Under the pieces are notes generated by a model. The model saw only the letters and a list, made by a program, of their open reading frames with translations. It was not told the DNA's origin and did not search any database. DNA of 36,151 nucleotides, taken from Candidatus Aquitaenariimonas noxiae (GTDB lineage: Bacteria; Omnitrophota; Gorgyraeia; Aquitaenariimonadales; Aquitaenariimonadaceae). Below, in pieces: positions 25,395 through 34,908 of the stretch (position 1 is its first letter; each line of letters begins with the position of its first letter). Where the stretch lies: positions 1 to 36,151 of the forward strand of contig PEWV01000053.1 of NCBI GenBank assembly GCA_002780005.1, in the 5' to 3' direction. A program made the translations under genes and the position numbers.

Positions 25395-26164
25395 ATAGTT
25401 CCGAATGGATAGAGGCTGAAGTAAAGAACCCAATGATACTAAATAAGATCAAAATAGCAAAGGAAGTATTCTCGGCCGACAAAATCATTAACTTGCCGGT
25501 TATGAAAGTTCACTACGCGACAGGCGTAACCCTGGCGCTTAAAAACGTAAAGGGATTTTTATCTTGCGAGGAAAAAGTCCACTTTCATGAAGTCGGGCTT
25601 GATAAGGCGATAGTCGATTTGAATAGCGTGATCAAAATAGATTTAAATATAATAGATTGCATTTCATGCATGGAGACTATGGGGCCCAGGGGCGGAGACG
25701 TTGTAGAGCTAGGTCTTCTTATGGCAGGAGGGGATACCGCAGAGATTGATTATATCGGCATGAAAATCATGGGTTACAGCCTGGATGAGGTCAAACACCT
25801 GAAATATTACATTGAGCGAAACGGCACGGTCTTAGAAGATATAGAAGTATGCGGAGAAAAGCTATTAGACGTTACTCGCCCTTTTAAAAAAGTTAGTATA
25901 AAAAGTATCGTGCCGAAAAAGATTTCTCTGCATAACAAAAACGCCTGCAGTTCGTGCATGAATGCCCTATTATTATCATGCAGCTTTATTGAAACAGAGG
26001 TTAAAGACGATGTCCACATTTATTTAGGCGCGCTATTTGATAATAAAGATATAAGTAACGGCCTTAAAATTGCTTTCGGGAATTGCTGCAAAATTAGAAA
26101 TCCTGATGTAAAAATCAAGGGATGTCCGCCGTATCCTTTTGAACTAAAAAAGGCATTGTCATAG
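25358..26164 (+). pseudogene. DUF362 protein, C-terminal portion after the frameshift
   Basis: From LDLAKKYNIELV onward the DUF362 domain is complete: VMKVHYATGVTLALKNVKG is the central signature and CSSCMNALLLSC (residues 197-208) is the C-terminal cysteine cluster, with further cysteines near the end (NCCKIRNPD, KGCPP). The TTG at 25358 lies where the coding continues and has no ribosome-binding site, so it is probably not a real start. Joined with the fragment upstream, the intact gene would encode about 363 residues, normal for the family. Whether the cell makes an intact protein depends on the base call near 25353. Confidence 0.78.
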
Positions 26165-26170
26165 TAACCC

Positions 26171-26698
26171 ATGAAGAATGAGACCATAATTCTCAAGTGC
26201 GATAAAGATGATTTTAAGGATATATGCGAAATTATAAACGATGCCGCTAGTGCATACAAAGGTGTTATTCCGGCAGATTGCTGGAGAGAGCCTTATATGC
26301 CAGAAAGCAAATTAGCCGATGAAATACGGAAAGGTGTAATTTTCTATGGATACAAAGAAGACGGGGATCTGGTCGGCGTGATGGGTATTCAAGATGTCCA
26401 AGACGTAACCCTTATCCGGCACGCTTATGTCAAGACTATCAAAAGGAATAAGGGGGTCGGCGGAAAACTATTATCATTCCTTTGCGTGCAAACAGGCCGT
26501 CCTATTTTGATAGGCACCTGGGAAGACGCATCATGGGCTGTCAGATTCTACGAAAAACACGGATTTCAAGCAGTATCAAAATCAGAAAAAGACCGCTTGC
26601 TCAAGAAATACTGGTCTATTCCGGAGCGTCAAATACAAACATCCGTAGTCTTGGTTGATAAGAAATGGTTCAGCATTAATTATAAGAAGGCAATATGA
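26171..26698 (+). CDS. GNAT-family N-acetyltransferase
   Basis: Acetyl-CoA-dependent acyltransferase of 175 residues. The acetyl-CoA loop is RNKGVGGKLL, preceded by the strand GVMGIQDVQDVTLIRHAYVK and followed by FYEKHGFQAV, the usual order of motifs A and B. The substrate cannot be predicted. It has an ATG 6 bases after the DUF362 stop and overlaps the next gene by 4 bases. Confidence 0.86.
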   Translation: MKNETIILKCDKDDFKDICEIINDAASAYKGVIPADCWREPYMPESKLADEIRKGVIFYGYKEDGDLVGVMGIQDVQDVTLIRHAYVKTIKRNKGVGGKLLSFLCVQTGRPILIGTWEDASWAVRFYEKHGFQAVSKSEKDRLLKKYWSIPERQIQTSVVLVDKKWFSINYKKAI

Positions 26699-27285
26699 AA
26701 ATCTCGGTCATATTTGGTCATCCGCGAAAGGGAAGCTTTAATCACGCAATTGCCAAGACAGCCGTTTCTGCGTTGAAAAATAACGGTTATGAAGTCATTT
26801 TTCACGATCTATATAAAGAAAAGTTCGATCCTATTGTTACCTGCGGCGAAATTGCCAAAAATTCCAGATCAAATCCGGTTATCAAAAGGTATCGCAATGA
26901 GATCTCCCGCGCGGACGGTATTGTCGTAATTCATCCGAATTGGTGGGGGCAGCCTCCGGCTGTCCTTAAAGGGTGGCTCGATCGCGTCATGTGCGCGGGT
27001 GTCGCATATAATTTTAAGGAAGGCGACAAGGGAGAGGGTGTGCCGATAGGATTGCTGAAAGCCAGGGTCGGGCTGGTATTCAATACTTCAGACACCCGCC
27101 CGCTTCGGGAAAAGGAAGTTTTCGGCGATCCACTGGAAACTATTTGGAAAAATTGCATTTTCGGGCTGTGCGGCGTAAAAATTTTTTACAGAAAGATATA
27201 TAGCATAGTAGTGACGAGCACTTTGACGCAAAGAAAAGATTGGCTGGAAGATGTCCGAAAAACCGTAAATAAGTACTTTCCGTAA
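26695..27285 (+). CDS. NAD(P)H:quinone oxidoreductase, flavodoxin-fold (KefF/MdaB/NQO1 family)
   Basis: Two-electron flavin reductase of 196 residues. The N-terminal phosphate loop ISVIFGHPRKGSFNHAIA binds FMN or FAD. The hallmark VVIHPNWWGQPPAVLKGWLDRV follows at about 78-99, and GLCGVKIFYRKIY matches the family's C-terminal strand. Probable role is detoxification of quinones or control of potassium efflux systems as in KefF; no kef gene is nearby. The start overlaps the preceding stop by 4 bases. Confidence 0.87.
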   Translation: MKISVIFGHPRKGSFNHAIAKTAVSALKNNGYEVIFHDLYKEKFDPIVTCGEIAKNSRSNPVIKRYRNEISRADGIVVIHPNWWGQPPAVLKGWLDRVMCAGVAYNFKEGDKGEGVPIGLLKARVGLVFNTSDTRPLREKEVFGDPLETIWKNCIFGLCGVKIFYRKIYSIVVTSTLTQRKDWLEDVRKTVNKYFP

Positions 27286-27301
27286 AATAAGGGCATTGCT
27301 C

Positions 27302-28195
27302 ATGTACAAGCATTTTTTTATTGCCTTGAGACCGAAGCATTGGATCAAAAACCTCTTTATTTTCCTGCCGTTGATTTTTGGTAAAAAATTATTTGTTTAC
27401 CCGACCGTCCTGCGATCCATAGCCGCGTTTTGTCTTTTTTTCCTGGCGGCGAGCGGTTCTTATTTGATAAACGATATCATCGACTCAGAAAGAGACAGGT
27501 TGCATCCAACTAAACGCTCAAGGCCAATAGCTTCCGGGAAACTGAATGTGAGGCAAGGCCTTATTGTCGCATTATTATTGCAGGTTTTTGCAATCCTGGT
27601 ATCTTTTATTTTCAGTGTTCCGTTCGGATGCATCATAGCCGCGTATATTCTGTTTAACTTTATTTACTCAAAAGTTTTAAAGGATGTGGTCATTGTTGAC
27701 GTTTTTTGTATCGCCGGTTTTTTTATCCTGCGTATTATGGCAGGAAGCGTTGCCGGCAATATGGCAATGTCTTATTGGATCATAGTTATGACGGTCCTCT
27801 TGGCGCTATTTTTGGGATTCAATAAAAGGCGCCAAGAGTTGAACTTGTATGGGGAGGCGGCATTCGGTTACCGCGCCGTGCTTAAAAAATACAGCCGGAA
27901 TTTTATTGACCGGATGATAATGATAGTAACATCTTTAATACTGCTGGCATATATACTTTATACGATAGACGGGAGGACGGTCAGGGAGCTAGGGACTTGT
28001 AATCTTGTTTTTACCATACCGTTCGTTTATTACGGAATATTTCGTTACCTTTACTTGATTCACAAAGTTCAAAAGGACGGCGACCCAGTTCAGATGCTAT
28101 TAGGCGACCGAATGATGCGGGTAGATCTTGCGTTATGGATAAGCGCTTGCATTTGGGTAATTTATTTTGGCTCACAAAAAAGATGGCCGAATTGA
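27302..28195 (+). CDS. UbiA-family decaprenyl-phosphate phosphoribosyltransferase-like protein
   Basis: Membrane prenyltransferase of 297 residues with about eight or nine helices. RPKHWIKNLFIFLPLIF near the N-terminus, the Asp-rich motif NDIIDSERDRLHP (58-70) followed by KRSRPIASG, and the second motif region DVFCIAGFFILR are typical of DPPR synthases. These join phosphoribosyl pyrophosphate to a polyprenyl phosphate, the first step to polyprenyl-P-arabinose or -ribose. I chose the ATG 8 bases after AAGGG; an in-frame TTG two codons earlier is possible. The subfamily call is by motif memory, so other UbiA substrates remain possible. Confidence 0.82.
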   Translation: MYKHFFIALRPKHWIKNLFIFLPLIFGKKLFVYPTVLRSIAAFCLFFLAASGSYLINDIIDSERDRLHPTKRSRPIASGKLNVRQGLIVALLLQVFAILVSFIFSVPFGCIIAAYILFNFIYSKVLKDVVIVDVFCIAGFFILRIMAGSVAGNMAMSYWIIVMTVLLALFLGFNKRRQELNLYGEAAFGYRAVLKKYSRNFIDRMIMIVTSLILLAYILYTIDGRTVRELGTCNLVFTIPFVYYGIFRYLYLIHKVQKDGDPVQMLLGDRMMRVDLALWISACIWVIYFGSQKRWPN

Positions 28196-29229
28196 AAGTT
28201 TTAATCTCAGGAGGCTCTGGATTTTTAGGGATAAATTTAGTGAGGTATCTTGTTTCTAAGGGCATACAAGATATCATTGTTTTAGATATTGCCGATTTTG
28301 ATTCTGCCGAGAAAGAAAAAATCAGCTTTGTAAAAGGGGATATAAGGGACAAGGCTGTAATTGCGCAAGTTACCATGGGGGTCGATCTTGTTATTCACGC
28401 CGCCGCCGCACTTCCTCTATACAAAAAGAAAGAAATATACTCTACGAATGTAGAAGGTACCAAAAATCTGCTGGAAGGTGCGTTCCGGAACGGAGTCGAC
28501 AGATTTATTCACATATCTAGCACGGCCGTTTACGGCATTCCCGAGCATCATCCGTTATATGAAACCGATAAATTGAGCGGAGTGGGCGATTACGAAAAAT
28601 CGAAAATAATGGCCGAAGCGCTTTGTGAAAACTATAGAAAAAAAGGAATGTGCGTATCGATACTAAGGCCTAAATCTTTTATCGGTCCCGAACGGCTAGG
28701 GGTGTTTTCCTTGCTCTATGAGTGGGCGAAGGACGGCAGAGGGTTTCCGGTTATAGGAAATGGGAGCAATCGATATCAACTTTTGGACGTCGAAGACCTC
28801 TGCGAGGCTATTTTTTTATGCGCTACAAAAGATAAGCGGTTGGCCGGCGATATTTTTAATATAGGGGCAGGAGAATTCGGTACTATCAGGGAGGATTGGC
28901 AGGCCGTTCTTGATGCGGCCGGACACGGCAAGAAGATCATATCTTTTCCCGCCGCCCCCTCTCTAATTGTGTTAAGAATATTCGACTTTCTGCGGATCTC
29001 GCCGCTATATAAATGGATATATGAAACGGTAAATAAAGATTCTTTCGTGTCGATCGAAAAGGCAGAAACTCAACTAGGTTTTTCTCCAAGGTATTCTAAT
29101 AAGCAGGCCCTGATAAGAAATTATCGGTGGTACCTGGAAAATTTTAATCGTTTCAACGGCAAATTGGGTATTTCGCATAACGTGCCATGGAATCAGAGTG
29201 TTCTGAAAGTGCTAAAAGTATTTTTTTAA
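28183..29229 (+). CDS. Extended SDR: NAD-dependent epimerase/dehydratase
   Basis: Nucleotide- or lipid-sugar modifying enzyme of 348 residues. NAD binding is through GGSGFLG (10-16), with Asp35 at the end of the second strand. HISSTAVYG gives the catalytic Ser/Thr, and Tyr137/Lys141 form the YxxxK pair. The start chosen is the ATG that begins MAELKVLISG; the frame is open 48 bases further upstream. It overlaps the UbiA gene by 13 bases, so a joint role is likely. It is not the classical SDR fold of mycobacterial DprE2, so the exact reaction is open: epimerisation, dehydration or reduction. Confidence 0.85.
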   Translation: MAELKVLISGGSGFLGINLVRYLVSKGIQDIIVLDIADFDSAEKEKISFVKGDIRDKAVIAQVTMGVDLVIHAAAALPLYKKKEIYSTNVEGTKNLLEGAFRNGVDRFIHISSTAVYGIPEHHPLYETDKLSGVGDYEKSKIMAEALCENYRKKGMCVSILRPKSFIGPERLGVFSLLYEWAKDGRGFPVIGNGSNRYQLLDVEDLCEAIFLCATKDKRLAGDIFNIGAGEFGTIREDWQAVLDAAGHGKKIISFPAAPSLIVLRIFDFLRISPLYKWIYETVNKDSFVSIEKAETQLGFSPRYSNKQALIRNYRWYLENFNRFNGKLGISHNVPWNQSVLKVLKVFF

Positions 29230-29248
29230 AAAAATCTATTAAAACCAT

Positions 29249-30805
29249 ATGCAGAGATCGAAAACATTTAAAAACAGATTTTACAATATTATGCACAGTG
29301 AAAGGTTTTATTATTGGGTCGCAGCGGGAATCGTGTGTGCAAGTATCGGAATTCGCTTAATCGGCCTTAACAGGGGGATGTGGTTAGATGAGTACAGCTC
29401 TTTAAAGGTAGTGTTGAGCCAGGATTTTATCGGACAGCTACGCGCCTATGATCATCCGCCCCTCTATTATATTTTACTGAGACTATGGCATTTTATCTGC
29501 GGGAGTGAGGAATTTTTAAGATTGCTTTCCGTTATTTTTGGGATCTGCACAGTAATTGCAATAATGAAATGGATGAAATCATACTCAAAACTCAGCAGCC
29601 TTCTTTCGGGGATTTTGTGCGCCGTGTTGCCTATTATGACAAGATATTCCCAGGAGATCAGGGACTATTCATTGCTATTGTTTGCTACGGCACTTTCATT
29701 CTTATTTGCTTCTCAAGTAATAAATAATCCGGGAAAGCGGCTGGGATATATAGGTCTGGCATTTGCCTTGTTTATAGCTGTTGCAACACACTTGATCGGC
29801 GTAATGCTTATAACCACTGTAGTTCTATACATATTGACATCACGGTTGATCACAGAAAAAAAACAAATAAAAAATATTTTGCTGGCTATCCTGCTTCCGA
29901 TAAGCGCTTTTATTGTGCTTTATTTCTTCTTTTTTACAAATATTAAAAAAGATCCCAATGATTGGTGGATCCCTGCATTTTCTTTTCATTCGGATTCGTA
30001 TAATTCGGTTTCATATGTAGCTCAATGTGCATTCGAAATCGATCATATGCGCATCTGGATGCATGTTTGTGCGTGTGCTTGGGCATTGCCCTTTTGCATT
30101 AAAACCATTTCCAAAATTATTATCTGTGAATTAGTTGTTAGTTCGCTTATTTTTGGCGACTGGAAACGCAGCTTCCCTTTATTTATTGCCGCAGTATCCT
30201 ATTGGGTGCAATTAGCGATATATTCTATAGCGGTAGTCCCTATTTTCTTTGACAGAACGGCTCTTCCAGGAATGGTTCCTTTTATAGGTTTTTTAGGGTT
30301 GTATGTCGCAACTTTTAGAATTAAAAGGCTCAAAACGCTATTTGTGACTTTGTTTCTATTGTTATGCGTAATTTTCGCTATGAGCGGGATCGTTAATGAT
30401 GCAGGGAGGCCTTACGAGCAATGGGGCGAGATGATCCGGTTATTAAAGGCATCATCGAAGCCTAAAGATATTATTTTATTTTTTCCACATTATACCGAAA
30501 TGCCCGTAAAGTACCATCTTGATTTGTCTAATAAGACAGTGATCTCCATTAGGGCGAAGTCCGGCATAGACGAAATTAAAAAAACTATCAGTGAACAAAT
30601 TTTAGCCCGCGAACAAGAAACGGACCGGCTTGCCGTATTCCTCGTGGTGCGCAAGGACTATAATTTACAAAAGAACTTTAAAACCTATTCCGATCTAAAC
30701 GCGTATCTTAAGTCCGAATTCGGTCAACCTGCGTTTTTTAAAGAATTCGATGGCTTGACATTGATAAAATATGAAGCATATAAAAAAGAAGGGGCTGAAG
30801 AGTAA
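29249..30805 (+). CDS. GT-C glycosyltransferase, GT39/ArnT-like, first copy
   Basis: Polytopic membrane protein of 518 residues with about ten to twelve helices and a soluble C-terminal part from about 390. The first external loop has WLDEYSS with Asp47-Glu48, and DHPPLYY at 68-74; the acidic pair is the catalytic site of GT-C enzymes that use polyprenyl-phosphate sugars. It should act on the outer face of the inner membrane. The acceptor is unknown. It lies 19 bases after the SDR gene, and its stop shares one base with the ATG of the next gene. Confidence 0.85.
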   Translation: MQRSKTFKNRFYNIMHSERFYYWVAAGIVCASIGIRLIGLNRGMWLDEYSSLKVVLSQDFIGQLRAYDHPPLYYILLRLWHFICGSEEFLRLLSVIFGICTVIAIMKWMKSYSKLSSLLSGILCAVLPIMTRYSQEIRDYSLLLFATALSFLFASQVINNPGKRLGYIGLAFALFIAVATHLIGVMLITTVVLYILTSRLITEKKQIKNILLAILLPISAFIVLYFFFFTNIKKDPNDWWIPAFSFHSDSYNSVSYVAQCAFEIDHMRIWMHVCACAWALPFCIKTISKIIICELVVSSLIFGDWKRSFPLFIAAVSYWVQLAIYSIAVVPIFFDRTALPGMVPFIGFLGLYVATFRIKRLKTLFVTLFLLLCVIFAMSGIVNDAGRPYEQWGEMIRLLKASSKPKDIILFFPHYTEMPVKYHLDLSNKTVISIRAKSGIDEIKKTISEQILAREQETDRLAVFLVVRKDYNLQKNFKTYSDLNAYLKSEFGQPAFFKEFDGLTLIKYEAYKKEGAEE

Positions 30806-32448
30806 TGAAAAAATCCGGCAATTTTATAAATATTTTGGTCCTGCTGGCAGTTTCAATAGTTTTTCTTATCGCAGGTAACGGTATTCTTCACCTCACAGAT
30901 CCGGATGAAGTATTTTACGCTGAGACCGCTAAAGAAATGATTCATCAAAAAACTTGGCTGGTTCCGTATTTGTTCGGAGAACCTCAATTTGAAAAACCTA
31001 TTTTGACGTTCTGGTTGATGCGAATCGGTTATATCATATTCGGGATTTCAAGTTTTAGCGCTCGCCTTTTTCCGGCACTTTTCGCGATAGTAGGCGCATT
31101 TGCTACATATTTTCTTTCAATCGTTGCATATAATGACAAAAAGAAGGCATTTATTAGCTTCCTTATCCTGATTTCTTCCGGGTTGTATATCGGGCTTGCG
31201 CGAGCAGTGATGACCGATATGATCTTTGCAGTATTCATTTCATTGTCATTAGTATCGTTTTTTTACGGTTACACAGACATAAAAAAGAAATCCTTAGGCA
31301 TTAATTTGTTTTTTCTCTTTTCAGGGTTAGCTGTTTTAACAAAAGGGCCGCTTGGGATCATATTGCCCATATCCGCTATATTTTTATTTCTAGCGATTCG
31401 AAAAGATTTAAAATTTTTGTTTTGCAAACATTCAATACTCGGGCTTTTGATATTTATTGTAGCAACGCTGCCGTGGTATTGGTTTATGATCAATAAATTT
31501 GGGGAGAGCTTCATCAACGAATTTTTCTATAACGACCATATTAGAAGATTGTTCGAGGCAGAGCACAGATCGAGCGACACGTGGTATTTTTATCCGGCAA
31601 CCATGTTAGGGTGTATGTTTCCGTGGAGTATTTTAGTCTTTGCCGCGCTCCTTTATTTAGCGAAAAAAATTATGGAAAAACACCCTTCGCCGCTCTACCT
31701 GTTTTTATTATGCTGGATTTCGACTACTTTCATTATATGTCAAGCCGCGCATTCGAAACTGGTTAGCTATATCTTTCCGTTTTTTCCGGCCTTAGCTGTA
31801 ATTACCGGAGATTTCATATGCAGCTCGGCAGAATCGGGCAGGCGCTGGAGCGCTAAACTTTTGGTAGCCTCATTGTGTATACTAACCCTGGTACCGGCCG
31901 TATTGATCATTGCAGGCAAGGAATATATGGATTATTTGCCTTCCAGAGCCTTTTTGTATTGGTTTATTTTTTGCTACTTAGCGTTAGTGTTAAGCGCGCT
32001 GTTTTTAACAATAAAGCGGAGATGGTTAGCCGGGGTTTGCCTAACAGCGCTTTTAGGGCCGCTGGTTTTGATATTCGCATTTTTGGGACATAAGAGCGTC
32101 GATAACTACGCGACCAGCTATGATACGAGCGAATACCTATTAAAAAATTATGTTGTACAAAATAAAATTATTTGTTCGAAACCGCTCGCGCGCGGTATAA
32201 AATTTTTTACAGATAAAGATGTGGCTGTTATGGACATAAACGGAAGCGGGTATTTTAGCCCGCATCCGATCACCTATCTAAACGCAGAAGAGAAGCTAAT
32301 GGCCTTTTTGACAGCCCAAAAGGTTACTTACGGTATTTTTACCGATTCGAGCTTTGAGGACATAAACCGCTTATCCGGCGAGTATAAATTCACTCTAAAT
32401 GTATTAAAAGTCATCGGAAACCAGTATATCGTAAAAATTCAAAGATAA
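30805..32448 (+). CDS. GT-C glycosyltransferase, GT39/ArnT-like, second copy
   Basis: A second polytopic transferase, 547 residues, closer to ArnT than its neighbour. TDPDEVFYAETAKEM (31-45) carries Asp34-Glu35, and FEKPILTFW (62-70) with Lys64 is the ArnT-type donor-phosphate contact. ARAVMTDM and TKGPLGIILP also match ArnT-like proteins. The C-terminal soluble part begins near 435. ArnT moves 4-amino-arabinose from undecaprenyl phosphate to lipid A; here the donor may be the pentose lipid implied by the UbiA gene. Start ATG overlaps the upstream stop by one base. Confidence 0.88.
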   Translation: MKKSGNFINILVLLAVSIVFLIAGNGILHLTDPDEVFYAETAKEMIHQKTWLVPYLFGEPQFEKPILTFWLMRIGYIIFGISSFSARLFPALFAIVGAFATYFLSIVAYNDKKKAFISFLILISSGLYIGLARAVMTDMIFAVFISLSLVSFFYGYTDIKKKSLGINLFFLFSGLAVLTKGPLGIILPISAIFLFLAIRKDLKFLFCKHSILGLLIFIVATLPWYWFMINKFGESFINEFFYNDHIRRLFEAEHRSSDTWYFYPATMLGCMFPWSILVFAALLYLAKKIMEKHPSPLYLFLLCWISTTFIICQAAHSKLVSYIFPFFPALAVITGDFICSSAESGRRWSAKLLVASLCILTLVPAVLIIAGKEYMDYLPSRAFLYWFIFCYLALVLSALFLTIKRRWLAGVCLTALLGPLVLIFAFLGHKSVDNYATSYDTSEYLLKNYVVQNKIICSKPLARGIKFFTDKDVAVMDINGSGYFSPHPITYLNAEEKLMAFLTAQKVTYGIFTDSSFEDINRLSGEYKFTLNVLKVIGNQYIVKIQR

Positions 32449-32469
32449 GTAACGGCGTTTCGGACTAAA

Positions 32470-34077
32470 ATGAAAAATAACGCCAATAAAAATCGCATGG
32501 AGTGCATATCAACAAAGATGAAGCAGGTACGTATTATTTTTATGGCTGCGGCTATGCTTTTTTTCTTTGGGCTCGGCTCCTGCGTGGGAGGCGAGGATAA
32601 AAACCCGGTAGTGCTGTTTTTCTCTTCGCCGGGCTGCCACAGATGCGAAACAACGCAAAGGCAGCTGAAGAAGGTCATAAAAACCAGCTTTGATGGAAAA
32701 ATTGATATTGAATACCTCGACATATCAGACATTAGTAATTATGAGGAGCTTATCTCTCTTCGCGAGACATATGGCATGGTCTTGAAATTTGATTTTCCGG
32801 TATTGTATTTTGGCGGCGCGTTCATTGACGGATCAGGCTCCGCGGTATATGACAAAAAAATTCTTAAGGCGTTCATCGATAAGGGCTTGAGAACCCCTGG
32901 ATACCCGGAAGGCGGAAAGAAAAGCATCGATCTTACGGAATATTTTAAGACTTTCGGAACGCTGACAGTGGCCGGGGCCGGCCTTATCGATGGAATAAAC
33001 CCGTGCGCTTTTACAGCGATAATATTTTTCATATCTTTTCTTTCATTCCAGGGATACGAGAAAAAGAAAATATTTTTAGGAGGAGCGGCGTTCATTGCGA
33101 CTACGTTTATTACATACCTTTTGATAGGAACAGGCCTTTTTAACTCGTTATACTCTCTTGGAACATATAAAATGGTGTCAACGACCATAAACGTGAGTAT
33201 AGGGTTCCTGAGCGTTGCCCTAGGGGTACTATCACTCCGCGATGCTTTTATATTCGCGAAGACAGGTTCAACGAGCGATATTATTCTTCAGTTACCAAAG
33301 AAAATCAAGGCAGGGATAAATGTTATCATAGGCAGGTATTTTAGAATTTCGCAAGCCGGGATAGGACAAGGAAAGCGCAGGGCATGGGCTATAGTATTAT
33401 CAGCGGTAGTTGTAGGATTTTTTGTATGTCTGGCAGAGGCAGTATGCACCGGGCAAGTTTATCTGCCTACCATAGTCTTCGTATTCAATATGTCAGGGGA
33501 CAGGATGAAGGCATTGAAGGCGCTAGTTGTGTATAACCTTTTTTTTATAGCGCCGCTTGCACTAATTTTTATTTGCGGGATGGCCGGGGTGACTTCGGAA
33601 AAATTCGGAAGATTTGTAAAAAAGTACATTGTAGGCATAAAAATACTTCTGGCCATAGTATTGCTTGGATTGGGTATGGCGCTGCTTCTGTCGCGCTTCC
33701 CTGAATTTGGTAGCGTTGCACACGCTTTAGGAAGCGATGATCAGGCAAAAACTATCCGCGGGGCTGAGCGGAAAGATCCGGACGAAAAACTTTACTGGGA
33801 TTTCGGAAAAGCTAAAGAAGGGGATATTCTTAAGCACCTTTTCAGGATAAAAAACAGGACCGGACGAAAAGTAAATATAAAACAGATTAACTCTTCATGC
33901 GCTTGTACCACATCTCATATCAGCGGCAGCGAGATTCTCCCTGGGAAAAGCTTAGAGATAGAGGTGGTTTTTAAAACGAAAGGATACCCCGGGGAGAGGC
34001 ATAGGTACGTTTATGTGCACACGGACTCCCGGGAGATGAGGATAGTGCTGCTTGAAATAAAAGCCGTGATCAAATAA
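32470..34077 (+). CDS. Thioredoxin-like / DsbD-type transmembrane / DUF1573 fusion lipoprotein
   Basis: Single polypeptide of 535 residues that looks like a thiol relay across the inner membrane. A hydrophobic stretch ending LGSC (Cys38) looks like a lipobox. A thioredoxin-like domain follows with GCHRC (Cys56, Cys59). The DsbD/CcdA-like membrane domain has NPCAF (Cys179) and AVCTGQVYLP (Cys326), the paired cysteines that shuttle electrons. From about 437 a DUF1573 domain has WDFGKAKEGD and SCACTT (Cys477, Cys479). Start is uncertain: ATGs at 32470, 32497 and 32518 are all in frame, and the last best fits a lipoprotein signal. Substrates are unknown. Confidence 0.82.
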   Translation: MKNNANKNRMECISTKMKQVRIIFMAAAMLFFFGLGSCVGGEDKNPVVLFFSSPGCHRCETTQRQLKKVIKTSFDGKIDIEYLDISDISNYEELISLRETYGMVLKFDFPVLYFGGAFIDGSGSAVYDKKILKAFIDKGLRTPGYPEGGKKSIDLTEYFKTFGTLTVAGAGLIDGINPCAFTAIIFFISFLSFQGYEKKKIFLGGAAFIATTFITYLLIGTGLFNSLYSLGTYKMVSTTINVSIGFLSVALGVLSLRDAFIFAKTGSTSDIILQLPKKIKAGINVIIGRYFRISQAGIGQGKRRAWAIVLSAVVVGFFVCLAEAVCTGQVYLPTIVFVFNMSGDRMKALKALVVYNLFFIAPLALIFICGMAGVTSEKFGRFVKKYIVGIKILLAIVLLGLGMALLLSRFPEFGSVAHALGSDDQAKTIRGAERKDPDEKLYWDFGKAKEGDILKHLFRIKNRTGRKVNIKQINSSCACTTSHISGSEILPGKSLEIEVVFKTKGYPGERHRYVYVHTDSREMRIVLLEIKAVIK

Positions 34078-34125
34078 ATATTGACAGTCGTTTGGAAAAA
34101 TGATCGCATGCGAAAAAAATAGCCA

Positions 34126-34899
34126 GTGGAAAATATAATTCAGAATAACCAATTTAATATAGGGCATATATGCACAAAACGACAGTGCGAACTGGGGAAT
34201 TCGGACAAAGTCGCGATGCGATGCGTGACTCCAGATTTTAGATTTATTGATTATAGTTTTAAAGATTTGGAAACTCAATCGAATAAATTAGCTAATGTTT
34301 TGCGAGCGTTAGGTTTTTCCAAGGAAGATGTCGTGTTCACCCTTCTTCCCAAGATACCGGAGCAGTTTTTTATCCTGCTTGGTGCATTGAAGCTGCAGTT
34401 AATCATCAGTCCCTTATTCGCCAATTTCGGTGAAGAAGCCATACTCGATCGAATGGGGGATGCCTGCGCTAAAGTATTGATCACCAAGGAGAGCTTTTTA
34501 AAGAAGATCGACAAGATAAAAACCAAGCTATCCTGCCTAAAGTACATAATTGTAGTTGATAGCGAGCTCCATTTATCGTCTGATATTCTTAGCTATAATA
34601 TTTTGATGCAGGGCGCAGAATGTGTCTTTGAAACCCCAACAACTGGCAAAGATGTACCATCGATCCTGCATTATACATCAGGCTCAACAGGAAAACCTAA
34701 AGGAGTTCTTCATGTACATGGCGCCATAACGACAATCAATCAAACGACAAGGGAGATCCTGGGCCTCAAAGAAAACGATAAGTATTGGTGTACGGCTGAT
34801 CAAGGATGGGTGACGGGTACGTCTTACGGTATGGCAGGGCCATGGAGCTGTGCGGTCACACAGATCCATTTTAGCGGACAATACAGCCCTGAAGCATAG
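34126..34899 (+). pseudogene. Acetyl-CoA synthetase-like AMP ligase, N-terminal part before an in-frame TAG
   Basis: Adenylate-forming domain of the AcsA type, residues 1-257. The P-loop motif YTSGSTGKPKG (183-193) and the WCTADQGWVTG segment are good matches. The reading frame is closed by TAG at 34897-34899 and then continues in the same frame with the rest of the domain. At this position relatives of AcsA commonly have Trp (TGG), one base away from TAG. Start is a GTG without a clear ribosome-binding site; the in-frame ATG at 34108 is separated from it by another TAG. It lies 48 bases after the fusion lipoprotein gene. Confidence 0.78.
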
Positions 34900-34908
34900 T
34901 TCTCAATA

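Noticed and set aside
25358-26164. An independent short DUF362 gene starting at TTG 25358
   Set aside because: There is no ribosome-binding site, and the missing N-terminal third is found directly upstream in another frame.
29220-29241. T-run followed by A-run after the SDR gene as a terminator
   Set aside because: It is a simple T7A7 palindrome without G-C pairs, and the next gene follows in 19 bases with no sign of a new promoter.
34081-34086. Perfect -35 hexamer TTGACA before the AMP ligase gene
   Set aside because: No acceptable -10 box is found 15-19 bases downstream, and the gap is only 48 bases, so I did not call a promoter.
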